From the NCBI RefSeq assembly GCF_051014445.1, contig NW_027488365.1, positions 3,100,001 through 3,164,000 on the forward strand: a DNA stretch of 64,000 bases, written 5' to 3'. Of this stretch, positions 25,558 to 38,849 are shown in pieces (position 1 is the stretch's first letter; each line of letters begins with the position of its first letter). The translations under genes were made by a program, and so were the position numbers. A model generated the notes under the pieces. The model ran no database searches. It was not told the origin of the DNA and saw only the letters and a list, made by a program, of their open reading frames with translations. This DNA comes from Colletes latitarsis (taxonomy: Eukaryota; Arthropoda; Insecta; Hymenoptera; Colletidae).

Positions 25558-28500
25558 TTAGAGAATAACGCATGTTAGGTCTAGGTTAGGTCTGGGATTT
25601 TCACTCATCAGACTCATACTTTCGCATTCTTCACATACTTGTTGAATGGATCCTGGGTTTTTCCTGGTTTGGATCACGTAGTAATGTGGGTCCACACTGA
25701 AACAATCAATTAAACCTGGTCTTGATAAATATTTTAGAGGATAACGCATGTTAGGTCTGGGATAGGTCTTGGACTTGCCCTCACCAGGCTCATACTTTCG
25801 CGTTTTTCACATACTTGTTGAACAGATCCTGGGTTTTTTCTGGTTTGGATCACGTAGTAGTGTGGTACCACATTGAAACAGTCCATTTAACCTGGTTTGG
25901 ATCAATATTTTAGAGAATAGCGCATGTTAGGTCTAGGTTAGGTCTGGGATTTTCACTCATCAGACTCATACTTTCGCATTCTTCACATACTTGTTGAACG
26001 GATCCTGGGTTTTTTCTGGTTTGGATCACGAAGTAATGTGGGACCACACTGAAACAGTCAATTAAACCTGGTTTCGACCAATATTTTAGAGAATAATTCA
26101 TGTTAGGTCTAGGTTAGGTCTGGGATTTGCTCTCATCAGGCTCATTCTTTCGCATATTTCTCATACTTGATGGCTAGATCCTGGGCTTTTTCTGGATTGC
26201 ATCACGTAGTAATGAAGTACAGCACTGAAACAGTCAATTAAACCTGGTTTGGATCAATATCTTAGAGGACAACGCAAGTTAGGTCTGGGATAGGTCTGGG
26301 ACTTGCCCTCATCAGGCTCATACTTTCGCGTTTTTCACATACTTGTTGAACAGATCCTGGGTTTTTTCTGGTTTGGATCACGTAGTAGTGTGGTACCACA
26401 CTGAAACATTCCATTAAACCTGGTTTGGATCAATATTTTAGAGGATAACGCATGTTAGGTCTAGGTTAGGTCGGGGATTTTCACTCATCAGACTGATACT
26501 TTCGCATTCTTCACATACTTGTTGAACGGATCCTGGGTTTTTTCTGGTTTGGAACACGTAGTAATGTGGTACCACACTGAAACTGTTGAATAAACCTGGT
26601 TTCGATCAGTATTTTAGAGGATAACGCAAGATAAGTCTGGGATAGGTCTGGGATTTGACCTCATCAGACTCATACTTTCGCGTTTTTCACATACTTGTTG
26701 AACAGATCCTGGGTTTTTTCTGGTTTGGATCACGTAGTAGTGTGGTACCACACTGAAACAGTCCATTAAACCTCCTTGCGATCAATATTTTAGAGGATAA
26801 TGCATGTTAGGTCTAGGTTAGGCCTGGGATTTTCACTCATCAGCCTCATACTTTCGCATTCTTCACATACTTGTTGAACGGATCCTGGGTTTTTTCTGGT
26901 TTGGATCACATAGTAATGTGGTACCACACTGAAACAGTCGATTAAACCAGGTTTGGATGAATATTTTAGAGGATAACGCATGTTAGGTCTAGGTTAGCCC
27001 TGGGATTATCACTCATCAGACTCATACTTTCGCATTCTTCACATACTTGTTGAACGGATCCTGGGTTTTTTCTTGTTTGGATCACGAAGTAATGTGGGAC
27101 CACACTGAAACAGTCAATTAAACCTGGTTTCGACCAATATTTTAGAGAATAATTCATGTTAGGTCTAGGTTAGGTCTGGGATTTGCTCTCATCAGGCTCA
27201 TTCTTTCGCATATTTCTCATACTTGATGGCTAGATCCTGGGCTTTTTCTGGATTGCATCACGTAGTAATGAAGTACAGCACTGAAACGGTCAATTAAACC
27301 TGGATTGGATCAATATTTTAGAGGACAACGCAAGTTAGGTCTGGGATAGGTCTGGGACTTGCCCTCACCAGGCTCATACTTTCGCGTTTTTCACATACTT
27401 GTTGAACAGATCCTGGGTTTTTTCTGGTTTAGATCACGTAGTAGTGTGGTACCACACTGAAACTGTCGAATAAACCTGGTTTCGATCAGTATTTTAGAGG
27501 ATAACGCAAGATAAGTCTGGGATAGGTCTGGGATTTGACCTCATCAGACTCATACTTTCGCGTTTTTCACATACTTGTTGAACAGATCCTGGGTTTTTTT
27601 CTGGTTTGGATCACGTAGTAGTGTGGTACCACACTGAAACAGTCCATTAAACCTGCTTGCGATCAATATTTTAGAGGATAACGCATGTTAGGTCTGGGTT
27701 AGGTCTAGGATTTGCCCTCATCAGGCTCATACTTTCGCATATTTCTCATACTTCATGGCTAGATCCTTTGCTTTTTCTGGATTGTATCACGTAGTAATGA
27801 AGTACAACACTGAAACAGTCAATTAAACCTGGTTTTCATCAATATCTTAGAGGACAACGCAAGTTAGGTCTGGGATAGGTCTTGGACTTGCCCTCACCAG
27901 GCTCATACTTTCGCGTTTTTCACATACTTGTTGAACAGATCCTGGGTTTTTTCTGGTTTGGATCACGTAGTAGTGTGGTACCACACTGAAACAGTCCATT
28001 TAACCTGGTTTGGATCAATATTTTAGAGAATAACGCATGTTAGGTCTAGGTTAGGTCTGGGATTTTCACTCATCAGACTCATACTTTCGCATTCTTCACA
28101 TACTTGTTGAACGGATCCTGGGTTTTTCCTGGTTTGGATCACGTAGTAATGTGGGTCCACACTGAAACAATCAATTAAACCTGGTCTTGATAAATATTTT
28201 AGAGGATAACGCATGTTAGGTCTGGGATAGGTCTTGGACTTGCCCTCACCAGGCTCATACTTTCGCGTTTTTCACATACTTGTTGAACAGATCCTGGGTT
28301 TTTTCTGGTTTGGATCACGTAGTAGTGTGGTACCACATTGAAACAGTCCATTTAACCTGGTTTGGATCAATATTTTAGAGAATAGCGCATGTTAGGTCTA
28401 GGTTAGGTCTGGGATTTTCACTCATCAGACTCATACTTTCGCATTCTTCACATACTTGTTGAACGGATCCTGGGTTTTTTCTGGTTTGGATCACGTAGTA

Positions 28501-30690
28501 ATGTGGGACCACACTGAAACAGTCAATTAAACCTGGTTTCGATCAATATTTTAGAGGATAACGCAAGTTAGGTCTGGGATAGGTCTGGGATTTGACCTCA
28601 TCAGACTCATACTTTCGCACACTTCACATACTCGTTGAACAGATCCTGGGTTATTTTCTGATTTGGATCACATAGTAATGTGGTACCACACTGAAACAGT
28701 CGATTAAACCAGGTTTGGATGAATATTTTAGAGGATAACGCATGTTAGGTCTAGGTTAGCCCTGGGATTATCACTCATCAGACTCATACTTTCGCATCCC
28801 TCACATACTTGTTGAACTGATCCTGGGTTTTTTCTGGTTGGGATCACGTAGTAATGTGGTACCACACTGAAACAGCCGATTAAACCTGGTTTCGATCAAT
28901 ATTTTAGAGGATAACGCAAGTTAGGTCTTGGATAGGTCCGGGATTTGACCTCATCAGACTCATACTTTCGCACACTTCAGATACTCGTTGAACAGATCCT
29001 GGGTTATTTTCTGGTTTGGATCACATAGTAATGTGGTACCACACTGAAACAGTCGATTAAACCAGGTTTGGATCAATATTTTAGAGGATAACGCATGTTA
29101 GGTCTAGGTTAGCCCTGGGATTATCACTCATCAGACTCATACTTTCGCATTCTTCACATACTTGTTGAACGGATCCTGGGTTTTTTCTGGTTTGGATCAC
29201 GAAGTAATGTGGGACCACACTGAAACAGTCAATTAAACCTGGTTTCGACCAATATTTTAGAGAATAATTCATGTTAGGTCTAGGTTAGGTCTGGGATTTG
29301 CTCTCATCAGGCTCATTCTTTCGCATATTTCTCATACTTGATGGCTAGATCCTGGGCTTTTTCTGGATTGCATCACGTAGTAATGAAGTACAGCACTGAA
29401 ACAGTCAATTAAACCTGGTTTGGATCAATATCTTAGAGGACAACGCAAGTTAGGTCTGGGATAGGTCTGGGACTTGCCCTCATCAGGCTCATACTTTCGC
29501 GTTTTTCACATACTTGTTGAACAGATCCTGGGTTTTTTCTGGTTTGGATCACGTAGTAGTGTGGTACCACACTGAAACATTCCATTAAACCTGGTTTGGA
29601 TCAATATTTTAGAGGATAACGCATGTTAGGTCTAGGTTAGGTCGGGGATTTTCACTCATCAGACTGATACTTTCGCATTCTTCACATACTTGTTGAACGG
29701 ATCCTGGGTTTTTTCTGGTTTGGATCACGTAGTAATGTGGCACCACACTGAAACTGTTGAATAAACCTGGTTTCGATCAGTATTTTAGAGGATAACGCAA
29801 GATAAGTCTGGGATAGGTCTGGGATTTGACCTCATCAGACTCATACTTTCGCGTTTTTCACATACTTGTTGAACAGATCCTGGGTTTTTTCTGGTTTGGA
29901 TCACGTAGTAGTGTGGTACCACACTGAAACAGTCCATTAAACCTCCTTGCGATCAATATTTTAGAGGATAATGCATGTTAGGTCTAGGTTAGGCCTGGGA
30001 TTTTCACTCATCAGCCTCATACTTTCGCATTCTTCACATACTTGTTGAACGGATCCTGGGTTTTTTCTGGTTTGGATCACGTAGTAATGTGGGACCACAC
30101 TGAAACAGCCAATTAAACCTGGTTTCGATCAATATTTTAGAGAATAATTCATGTTAGGTCTAGGTTAGGTCTGGGAGTTGCTCTGATCAGGCTCATTCTT
30201 TCGCATATTTCTCATACTTGATGGCTAGATCCTAGGCTTTTTCTGGATTGCATCACGTAGTAATGAAGTACAACACTGAAACAGTCAATTAAACCTGGTT
30301 TCCATCAATATCTTAGAGGACAACGCAAGTTAGGTCTGGGATAGGTCTGGGATTTTCCCTCATCAGGCTCTTACTTCCGCGTTTTTCACATACTTGTTGA
30401 ACAGATCCTGGGTTTTTTCTGGTTTGTATCACGTAGTAGTGTGGTACCACACTGAAACAGTCCATTAAACCTGGTTTGGATCAATATTTTAGAGGATAAC
30501 GCATGTTAGGTCTAGGTTAGGTCTGGGATTTTCACTCATCAGACTCATACTTTCGCATTCTTCACATACTTGTTGAACGGATTCTGGGTTTTTTCTGGTT
30601 TGGATCACGTAGTAATGTGGGACCACACTGAAACAATCAATTAAACCTGGTCTTGATAAATATTTTAGAGGATAACGCATGTTAGGTCTG
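25558..30690 (+). repeat. Tandem duplication with 2,465-bp period (14 monomers)
   Basis: Sequence starting near 25,558 is repeated from 28,023, and the rare variant GAATAGCGCATG lies at both about 25,915 and 28,380. A further related repeat at 3,171 bp links CCTCCTTGCG at 26,771 and 29,942. Copy 2 keeps the same pieces in a different order and fewer of them: 56,894 corresponds to 28,381, 58,455 to 29,942, and 59,115 to 27,431. A seven-T tract at 27,594-27,600 is absent from copy 2. Confidence 0.85.
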
Positions 30691-31380
30691 GGTTAGGTCT
30701 AGGATTTGCCCTCATCAGGCTCATACTTTCGCATATTTCTCATACTTCATGGCTAGATCCTGGGCTGTTTCTGGATTGTATCACGTAGTAATGTGGTACC
30801 ACGCTGAAACAGTCAATTAAACCTGGTTTCGATCAATATTTTAGAGGATAACGCAAGTTAGGTCTGGGATAGGTCTAGGATTTGCCCTCATCAGGCTCTT
30901 ACTTTCGCATATTTCTCATACTTCATGGCTAGATCCTGGGCTAGTTCTGGAGTGGATCACGTAGTAAAGTGGTACCACACTGAAACATTCAATGAAACCT
31001 GGTCCGGATAAATATTTTAGAGGATAACGCATCTTAGGTCTGGGTTAGGTCTAAGATTTGCCCTCATCAGGCTCACAGTTTCGCGTTTTTCACATACTTG
31101 TTGAACAGATCGTGGGTTTTTTCTGGTTTGGATCAAGAAGTAGTGTGGTACCACACTGAAACTGTCCATTAAACCTGGTTTCGCCCAATATTTTAGGGGA
31201 TAACGCATGTTAGGTCTAGGTTAGGTCTGGGATTTGCTCTCATGAGGCTCATTCTTTCGCATATTTCTCATACTTGATGGCTAGATCCTGGGCTTTTTCT
31301 GGATTGCATCACGTAGTAATGAAGTACAACACTGGAAAAGTCAATAAAACCTGGTTTCCATCAATATCTTAGAGGACAAC

Positions 31381-32285
31381 GCATGTTAGGTCTAGGTTAG
31401 CCCTGGGATTTTCACTCATCAGACTCATACTTTCGCATTCTTCACATACTTGTTGAACTGATCCTGGGTTTTTTCTGGTTTGGATCACGTAGTAATGTGG
31501 TACCACACTGAAACAGTCGATAAAACCTGGTTTCGATCAATATTTTAGAGGATAACGCATGTTAGGTCTAGGTAAGGCCTGGGATTTTCACTGATCAGAC
31601 TCATACTTTCGCATTCTTCACATACTTGTTGAACGGATCCTGGGTTTTTTCTGGTTTGGAATACGTAGGAATGTGGTACCACACTGAAACGGTCAATTAA
31701 ACCTGGTTTCGATCAATATTTTAGAGGATAACGCAAGTTAGGTCTGGGATAGGTCTGGGATTTGCCCTCATCAGGCTCATACTTTCGCATTCTTCACATA
31801 CTTGTTGAACTGATCCTGGGTTTTTTCTGGTTTGGATCAGGTAGTAATGTGGTACCACACTGAAACAGTCGATTAAACCTGGTTTCGATCAATATTTTAG
31901 AGGATAACGCATGTTAGGTCTAGGTTAGCCCTGGGATTTTCACTCATCAGACTCATACTTTCGCATTCTTCACATACTTGTTGAACTGATCCTGGGTTTT
32001 TTCTGGTTTGGATCACGTAGTAATGTGGTACCACACTGAAACAGTCGATAAAACCTGGTTTCGATCAATATTTTAGAGGATAACGCATGTTAGGTCTAGG
32101 TAAGGCCTGGGATTTTCACTGATCAGACTCATACTTTCGCATTCTTCACATACTTGTTGAACGGATCCTGGGTTTTTTCTGGTTTGGAATACGTAGGAAT
32201 GTGGTACCACACTGAAACGGTCAATTAAACCTGGTTTCGATCAATATTTTAGAGGATAACGCAAGTTAGGTCTGGGATAGGTCTT
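31381..32285 (+). repeat. 3-monomer tandem duplication (528 bp)
   Basis: Bases of about 31,381-31,757 recur at 31,909-32,285, with shared markers GTCGATAAAACC (about 31,517 and 32,045), AGGTAAGGCCTGGG, CACTGATCAGAC and GGAATACGTAGG. The match ends where the first copy continues with GGTCTGGGATTTGCC and the second with GGTCTTGGACTTGCC. The same duplication is in copy 2 at about 60,070 and 60,598. Confidence 0.9.
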
Positions 32286-33212
32286 GGACTTGCCCTCACC
32301 AGGCTCATACTTTCGCGTTTTTCACATACTTGTTGAACAGATCCTGGGTTTTTTCTTGTTTGGATCACGTAGTAGTGTGGTACCACACTGAGGCAGTCCA
32401 TTAGACCTGGTTTGGATCAATATTTTAGAGAATAACGCATGTTAGGTCTAGGTTAGGTCTGGGATTTGCCCTCATCAGACTCATACTTTCGCATTCTTCA
32501 CATACTTGTTGAACAGATCCTGGGTTTTTTCTGGTTTGGATCATGAAGTAGTGTGGTACCACACTGAAACAGTCCATTAAACCTTGTTTCGCTCAATATT
32601 TTAGAGGATAACGCATGTTAGGTCTAGGTTAGGTCTTGGATTTGCCCTCATCAGGATCATACTTTCGCATATTTCTCATACTTCATGGCTAGATCCTGGG
32701 CTATTTCTGGATTGCATCACGTAGTAATGCAGTACCACACTGAAACAGTCAACGAAACCTGGTTTCCATCAATATTTTAGAGGACAACGCAAGTTAGGTC
32801 CAGGTAAGGCCTGAGATTTTCACTGATCAGACTCATACTTTCGCATCCTTCACATACTTGTTGAACAGATCCTGGTTTTTCTCTGGTTTGGATCACGAAG
32901 TAGTGTGGTACCACACTGAAACAGTCCATTAAACCTGGTTTCGCTCAAATTTTTAGAGGATAACGCATGTTAGGTGTAGATTAGGTCTGGGATTTGCTCT
33001 CATCAGGCTCATTCTTTCGCATATTTCTCATACTTGATGGCTATATCCTGGGCTTTTTCTGGATTGCATCACGTAGTAACGTAGTACCACACTGAAACAG
33101 TCAATGAAACCTGGTTTCCATCAATATTTTAGAGGACAACGCAAGTTAGGTCTAGGTAAGGCCTGATATTTTCACTGATCAGACTCATACTTTCGCATTC
33201 TTCACATACTTG

Positions 33213-34914
33213 TTGACCTGATCGAGGGTTTTTTCTGCTTTGGATCACGTAATAAAGTGGTGCCGCAACTAAAACAGTCAATTAAACCTGGTTTCGACCA
33301 TTATTTTAGAGGATAACGCAAGTCAGGTCTGGGATAGGTCTGGGATTAGCCCTCATCAGACTCATACTTTCGCACACTTCACATACTCGTTGACAAGATC
33401 CTGGGTTTTTTTCTGGTTTGGATCACGTAGTAATGTGGTACCACACTGAAACAGTCGATTGAACCTGGTTTCGATTAATATTTTAGAGAATAATTCATGT
33501 TAGGTCTAGGTAAGGTCTGGGATTTGTTCTCATCAGGCTCATTCTTTCGCATATTTCTCATACTTGATGTCTAGATCCTGGGCTTTTTCTGGATTGCATC
33601 ACGTAGTAATGAAGTACAACACTGAAACAGTCAATTAAACCTGGTTTCCATCAATATTTTACACGACAACGCATGTTAGGTCTAGGTTAGGCCTGGGATT
33701 TGCCCTCATCAGGGTCATACTTTCGCAGTTTTAACATACATGTTGACCTGATTGGGGGGTTTTTCCGCTTTGGATCACGTAGTAAAGTGGTACCACACTG
33801 AAGCAGTCCATTAAACCCGGTTTGGATCAATATTTTAGAGGATAACGCATGTTAGGGCTAGGTTAGCCCTGGGATTTTCACTCAACAGAATCATTCTTTC
33901 GCATTCTTCACATACCTGTTGAACGGATCGAGGGTTTTTTCTGCTTTGGATCACGTAGTAAAGTGGTACCACACTAAAACAGTCCACTAAACCTGGTTTG
34001 GATCAATATTTTAGAGGACAATGCAAGTTAGGTCTGGGATAGGTCTGGGATTTGCCCACATCAGGGTCATACTTTCGCATTTTTCACATACTTGTTGAAC
34101 AGATCCTGGGTTTTTTCTGGTTTGGATCGCGCAGTAATGTGGTACCACACTGAAACAGCCCACTAAACCTGGTTTCGATCAATATTTTAGAGGATAACGA
34201 AAGTTATGTCTAGATTAGGCCTGGGATTTGCCCTCATCAGGGTCATACTTTCGCAGTTTTAACATGCATGTTGACCTGATCGAGGGTTTTTTCTGCTTTG
34301 GATCACGTAATAAAGTGGTGCCGCAACTAAAACAGTCAATTAAACCTGGTTTCGACCATTATTTTAGAGGATAACGCAAGTCAGGTCTGGGATAGGTCTG
34401 GGATTAGCCCTCATCAGACTCATACTTTCGCACACTTCACATACTCGTTGACAAGATTCTGGGTTTTTTTCTGGTTTGGATCACGTAGTAATGTGGTACC
34501 ACACTGAAACAGTCGATTGAACCTGGTTTCGATTAATATTTTAGAGAATAATTCATGTTAGGTCTAGGTAAGGTCTGGGATTTGCTCTCATCAGGCTCAT
34601 TCTTTCGCATATTTCTCATACTTGATGTCTAGATCCTGGGCTTTTTCTGGATTGCATCACGTAGTAATGAAGTACAACACTGAAACAGTCAATTAAACCT
34701 GGTTTCCATCAATATTTTACACGACAACGCATGTTAGGTCTAGGTTAGGCCTGGGATTTGCCCTCATCAGGGTCATACTTTCGCAGTTTTAACATACATG
34801 TTGACCTGATCGAGGGTTTTTTCCGCTTTGGATCACGTAGTAAAGTGGTACCACACTGAAGCAGTCCATTAAACCCGGTTTGGATCAATATTTTAGAGGA
34901 TAACGCATGTTAGG
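33213..34914 (+). repeat. 6-monomer interval duplication (1,059 bp)
   Basis: Bases of about 33,213-33,855 recur at about 34,272-34,914. The rare variants GTGCCGCAACTAAAAC, GACCATTATTTTAG, TTGACAAGAT, TTACACGACAACGC and AACCCGGTTTGG appear in the same order both times. The second copy has GATTCTGGG where the first has GATCCTGGG, and GATCGAGGG where the first has GATTGGGGGG near 33,750. Confidence 0.88.
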
Positions 34915-36099
34915 TTTGGGTTAGGTCTAGGATTTGCCCTCATCAGGCTCATACTTTCGCATATTTCTCATACTTCATGGCTAGATCCTGGGCTTTTCCT
35001 GGATTGCATCACGTAGTAATGAAGTACAACACTGAAACAGTCAATTAAACCTGGTTTCCATCAATATTTTAGAGGATAACGCATGTTAGGTTTGGGTTAG
35101 GTCTAGGATTTGCCCTCATCAGGCTCATACTTTCGCATATTTCTCATACCTCATGGCTAGATCCTGGGCTTTTTCTGGATTGTATCACGTAGTAATGTGG
35201 TACCACGCTGAAACAGTCAATTAAACCTGGTTTCGATCAATATTTTTGAGGTTAACGCATGTTAGGTCTAGGTTAAGCCTGGGATTTTCACTCTTCAGAC
35301 TCATACTTTCGCATTCTTCACATACTTGTTGAACGGATCTTGGGTTTTTTCTGGTGTGGATCACGTAGTAATGTGGCACCATACTGATACAATCAATTAA
35401 AACTGGTCTTGATAAATATTTTAGAGGCTAACGCATGTTAGGTCTGGGTTAGGTCTGGGATTTGCTCTCATCAGGCTCATTCTTTCGCATTTTTCACATA
35501 CTTGTTGAACAGATCCTGGCTTTCTCTGGTTTGGATCGCGCAGTAATGTGGTACCACACTGAAACAGCCCACTAAACCTGGTCTTGATAAATATCTTAGA
35601 GAACAATTCATGTTAGGTCTAGGTTAGGCCTGGGATTTGCCCTCATCAGGGTCATACTTTCGCAGTTCTAACATACATGTTGACCTGATCGAGGGTTTTT
35701 TCTGCTTTGGACCACGTAGTAAAGTGGTACCACACTGAAACAGTCCACTAAACCTGGTTTGGATCAATATTTTAGAGGATAATGCATGTTAGGTCTGGGA
35801 TAGGTCTGGGATTTGCCCTCATCAGACTCATACTTTCGCACACTTCACATACTCGTTGAACAGATCCTGGGATTTTTCTGGTATGGATCACGTAGTAATG
35901 TGGTACCATACTGAAACATTCAGTTAAACCTGGTCTTGATAAATATTTTTGAGGATAACGCATGTTAGGTCTGGGTTAGGTCTAGGATTTGCCCTCATCA
36001 CGCTCATACTTTCGCATATTTCTCATACTTCATGGCTAGATCCTTGGCTATTTCTGGATTGGATCACGTAGTAATGAGGTACCACACTGAAACAGCCCA

Positions 36100-36692
36100 C
36101 TAAACCTGGTTCCGATCAATATTTTAGAGGATAACGAAAGTTATGTCTAGGTCAGGCCTGGGATTTGCTCTCATCAGACTCATGCTTTCGCATTTTTCAC
36201 ATACTTGTGGAACAAATCCTGGGTTTTTTCTGGTATGGATCACGTAGTAATGTGGTACCACAATGAAACATTCAGTTAAACCTGGTCTTGATAAATATTT
36301 TTGAGGATAACGCATGTTAGGTCTGGGTTAGGTCTAGGATTTGCCCTCATCAGGATCATATTTACGCATATTTCTCATACTTCATGGCTAGATCCTGGGC
36401 TATTTCTGGATTGGATCACGTAGTAATGTGGTACCACACTGAAACAGCTCACTAAACCTGGTTCCGATCAATATTTTAGAGGATAACGAAAGTTATGTCT
36501 AGGTCAGGCCTGGGATTTGCTCTCATCAGACTCATGCTTTCGCATTTTTCACATACTTGTGGAACAAATCCTGGGTTTTTTCTGGTATGGATCACGTAGT
36601 AATGTGGTACCACAATGAAACATTCAGTTAAACCTGGTCTTGATAAATATTTTTGAGGATAACGCATGTTAGGTCTGGGTTAGGTCTAGGAT
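36100..36692 (+). repeat. Dimer tandem duplication (352 bp)
   Basis: Bases of about 36,100-36,340 recur at 36,452-36,692, with the rare variants GGTTCCGATCAATA, GATAACGAAAGTTATG, AGGTCAGGCCTGGG, GTGGAACAAATCC and CAATGAAACATTCAG. A third, partial relative of the second monomer follows at about 36,780-36,850. Only slight differences separate the copies, such as CAGCCCAC against CAGCTCAC. Confidence 0.9.
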
Positions 36693-37600
36693 TTGCTCTC
36701 ATCAGGCTCATGCTTTCGCATATTTCTCATACTTCATGGCTAGATCCTGGGCTGTTTCTGGATTGTATCACGTAGTAATGTGGTACCACAATGAAACATT
36801 CAGTTAAACCTGGTCTTGATAAATATTTTTGAGGATAACGCATGTTAGGTCTGGGTTAGGTCTAGGATTTGCCCTCATCAGGATCATACTTTCGCATATT
36901 TCTTATACTTCATGGATAGATCCTGGGCTATTTTCTGGTTCGGATCACATAGTAATGTGGTACCACACTGAAACAGTCGATTAAAACAGGTTTCGATCAA
37001 TATTCACGAGGATAACGCATGTTAGGTCTAGGTAAGGCCTGGGATTTTCACCCATCAGACACATTCTTTCGCATTCTTCACATACCTGTTGAACGGATCC
37101 TGGGTTTTTTCTGGTTTGGATCACGTAGTAATGTGGGACCACACTGAAGCAATCAATTAAACCTGGTCTTGATAAATATTTTTGAGGATAACGCATGTTA
37201 GGTCTGGGTTAGGTCTAGTATTTGCCCTCATCACGCTCATACTTTCGCATATTTCTCATACTTCATGGCTAGATCCTGGGCTATTTCTGGATTGGATCAC
37301 GTAGTAATGTGGTACCACACTGAAGCAGCCCACTAAACCTGGTTCCGATCATTATTTTAGAGGATAACGAAAGTTATGTCTAGGTTAGGCCTGGGATTTG
37401 CTCTCATCAGACTCATGCTTTCGCATTTTTCACATACTTGTGGAACAAATCCTGGGTTTTTTCTGGTATGGATCACGTAGTAATGTGGTACCACACTGAA
37501 ACATTCAGTTAAACCTGGTCTTGATAAATATTTTAGAGGATAACGCATGTTAGGTTTGGGTTAGGTCTAGGATTTGCCCACATCAGGTTCATACTTTCGC

Positions 37601-37640
37601 ATATTTCTCATACTTCCTGGGCTGTTTCTGGATTGGATCA
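37601..37640 (+). repeat. Monomer with an 11-bp internal deletion
   Basis: Type B monomers here normally read ACTTCATGGCTAGATCCTGGG; this one reads ACTTCCTGGGC, losing 11 bp after ACTT. It is the largest length change I found inside a single monomer and shifts the array phase from about +15 to about +3-4. TCCTGGG is still intact. Copy 2 of this monomer would lie beyond the window end. Confidence 0.85.
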
Positions 37641-38849
37641 CGTAGTAATGTGGTACCACGCTGAAACAGTCAATTAAACCTTGTTTCGATAAATATTTTA
37701 GAGGATAACGCAAGTTAGGTCTGGGATAGGTCTGGGATTCGCCCTCATCAGGCTCATACTTTCGCACACTTCACAGACTCGTTTAACAGATCCTGGGTTT
37801 TTTCTGGTTTGGTTCACGTAGTAATGTGGTACCACACTGAAACATTCAATTAAACCTTGTCTTGATCAATATTTCAGAGGATAACGCATGTTAGGTTTGG
37901 GTTAGGTCTAGGATTTGCCCACATCAGGCTCATACTTTCGCATTTTTCACATACTTGTTGAACAGATCCTGGCTTTCTCTGGTTTGGATCGCGCAGTAAT
38001 GTGGTACCACACTGAAACAGCCCACTAAACCTGGTCTTGATAAATATTATTGAGGATAACGCATGTTAGGTCTGGGTTAGGTCTAGGATTTGCCCTCATC
38101 AGGCTCATACTTTCGCATATTTCTCATACTTCATGGCTAGATCCTGGGCTATTTCTGGATTGGATCACGTAGTAATGTGGTACCACACTGAAACAGTCGA
38201 TTAAACCAGGTTTCGATCAATATTCTTGAGGATAACGCATGTTAGGTCTAGGTAAGGCCTGGGATTTTCACTCATCAGACTCATTCTTTCGCATTCTTCA
38301 CATACCTGTTGAACGGATCCTGGGTTTTTTCTGGTTTGGATCACGAAGTAATGTGGGACCACACTGAAGCAATCAATTAAACCTGGTCTTGATAAATATT
38401 TTAGAGAATAACGCATGTTAGGTCTGGGTTAGGTCTAGGATTTGCTCTCGTCAGGCTCATACTTTCGTATATTTCTCATACTTGATGGCTAGATCCTGGG
38501 CTTTTTCTGGATTGCATCACGTAGTAATGAAGTACAACACTGAAACAGTCAATTAAACCTGGTTTCCATCAATATCTTAGAGGACAACGCAAGTTAGGTC
38601 TGCGATAGGTCTGGGATTTGCCCTCACCAGACTCATACGTTCGCGTTTTTCACATACTTGTTGAACGGATCCTGGGTTTTTTCTGGTTTGGATCACGTAG
38701 TAATGTGGGACCACACTGAAGCAATCAATTAAACCTGGTCTTGATAAATATTTTTGAGGATAACGCATGTTAGGTCTGGGTTAGGTCTAGGATTTGCCCT
38801 CATCAGGCTCATACTTTCGCATTCTTCACATACTTGTTGAACGGATCGT

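Larger units (their letters stand above)
8400..38849 (+). repeat. Copy 1 of a ~30.5-kb tandemly duplicated satellite segment
   Basis: This segment restarts at about 38,850. Matching landmarks include the ACATAG variant (8,421 and 38,871), GGACTTCCCC (10,276 and 40,550), GTGGGTCC (13,537 and 44,338) and TTCGATTAG (17,092 and 48,070). Over the stretch of about 14,300-25,700 the offset is a constant 30,978 bp. I noticed only scattered substitutions there, about one per kb, for example near 15,521, 16,127, 19,100, 20,821 and 23,798. The copy contains several internal HOR blocks, listed separately. Confidence 0.92.
30691..38849 (+). repeat. More diverged satellite zone with local duplications
   Basis: Monomers here carry many private variants, such as GATCGAGGGTTTTTTCTGC, GTAATAAAGTGGTGCCGC, GCAGTTTTAACATACATG, TTTTTGAGGATAACG and GATCGCGCAGTAATG. 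Neighbouring monomers are less alike than in the blocks to the left. HOR order is not obvious beyond the short duplications listed separately. Diverged monomers are what the older, less homogenised part of a satellite array usually looks like, but here the zone sits inside the duplicated 31-kb segment rather than at a visible array edge. Confidence 0.8.

Noticed and set aside
30691..38849. Insertion of a transposable element or unique sequence in the diverged zone
   Set aside because: All bases there still align to the 176-bp monomer in phase; the differences are substitutions and small indels, with no terminal repeats or target-site duplication.
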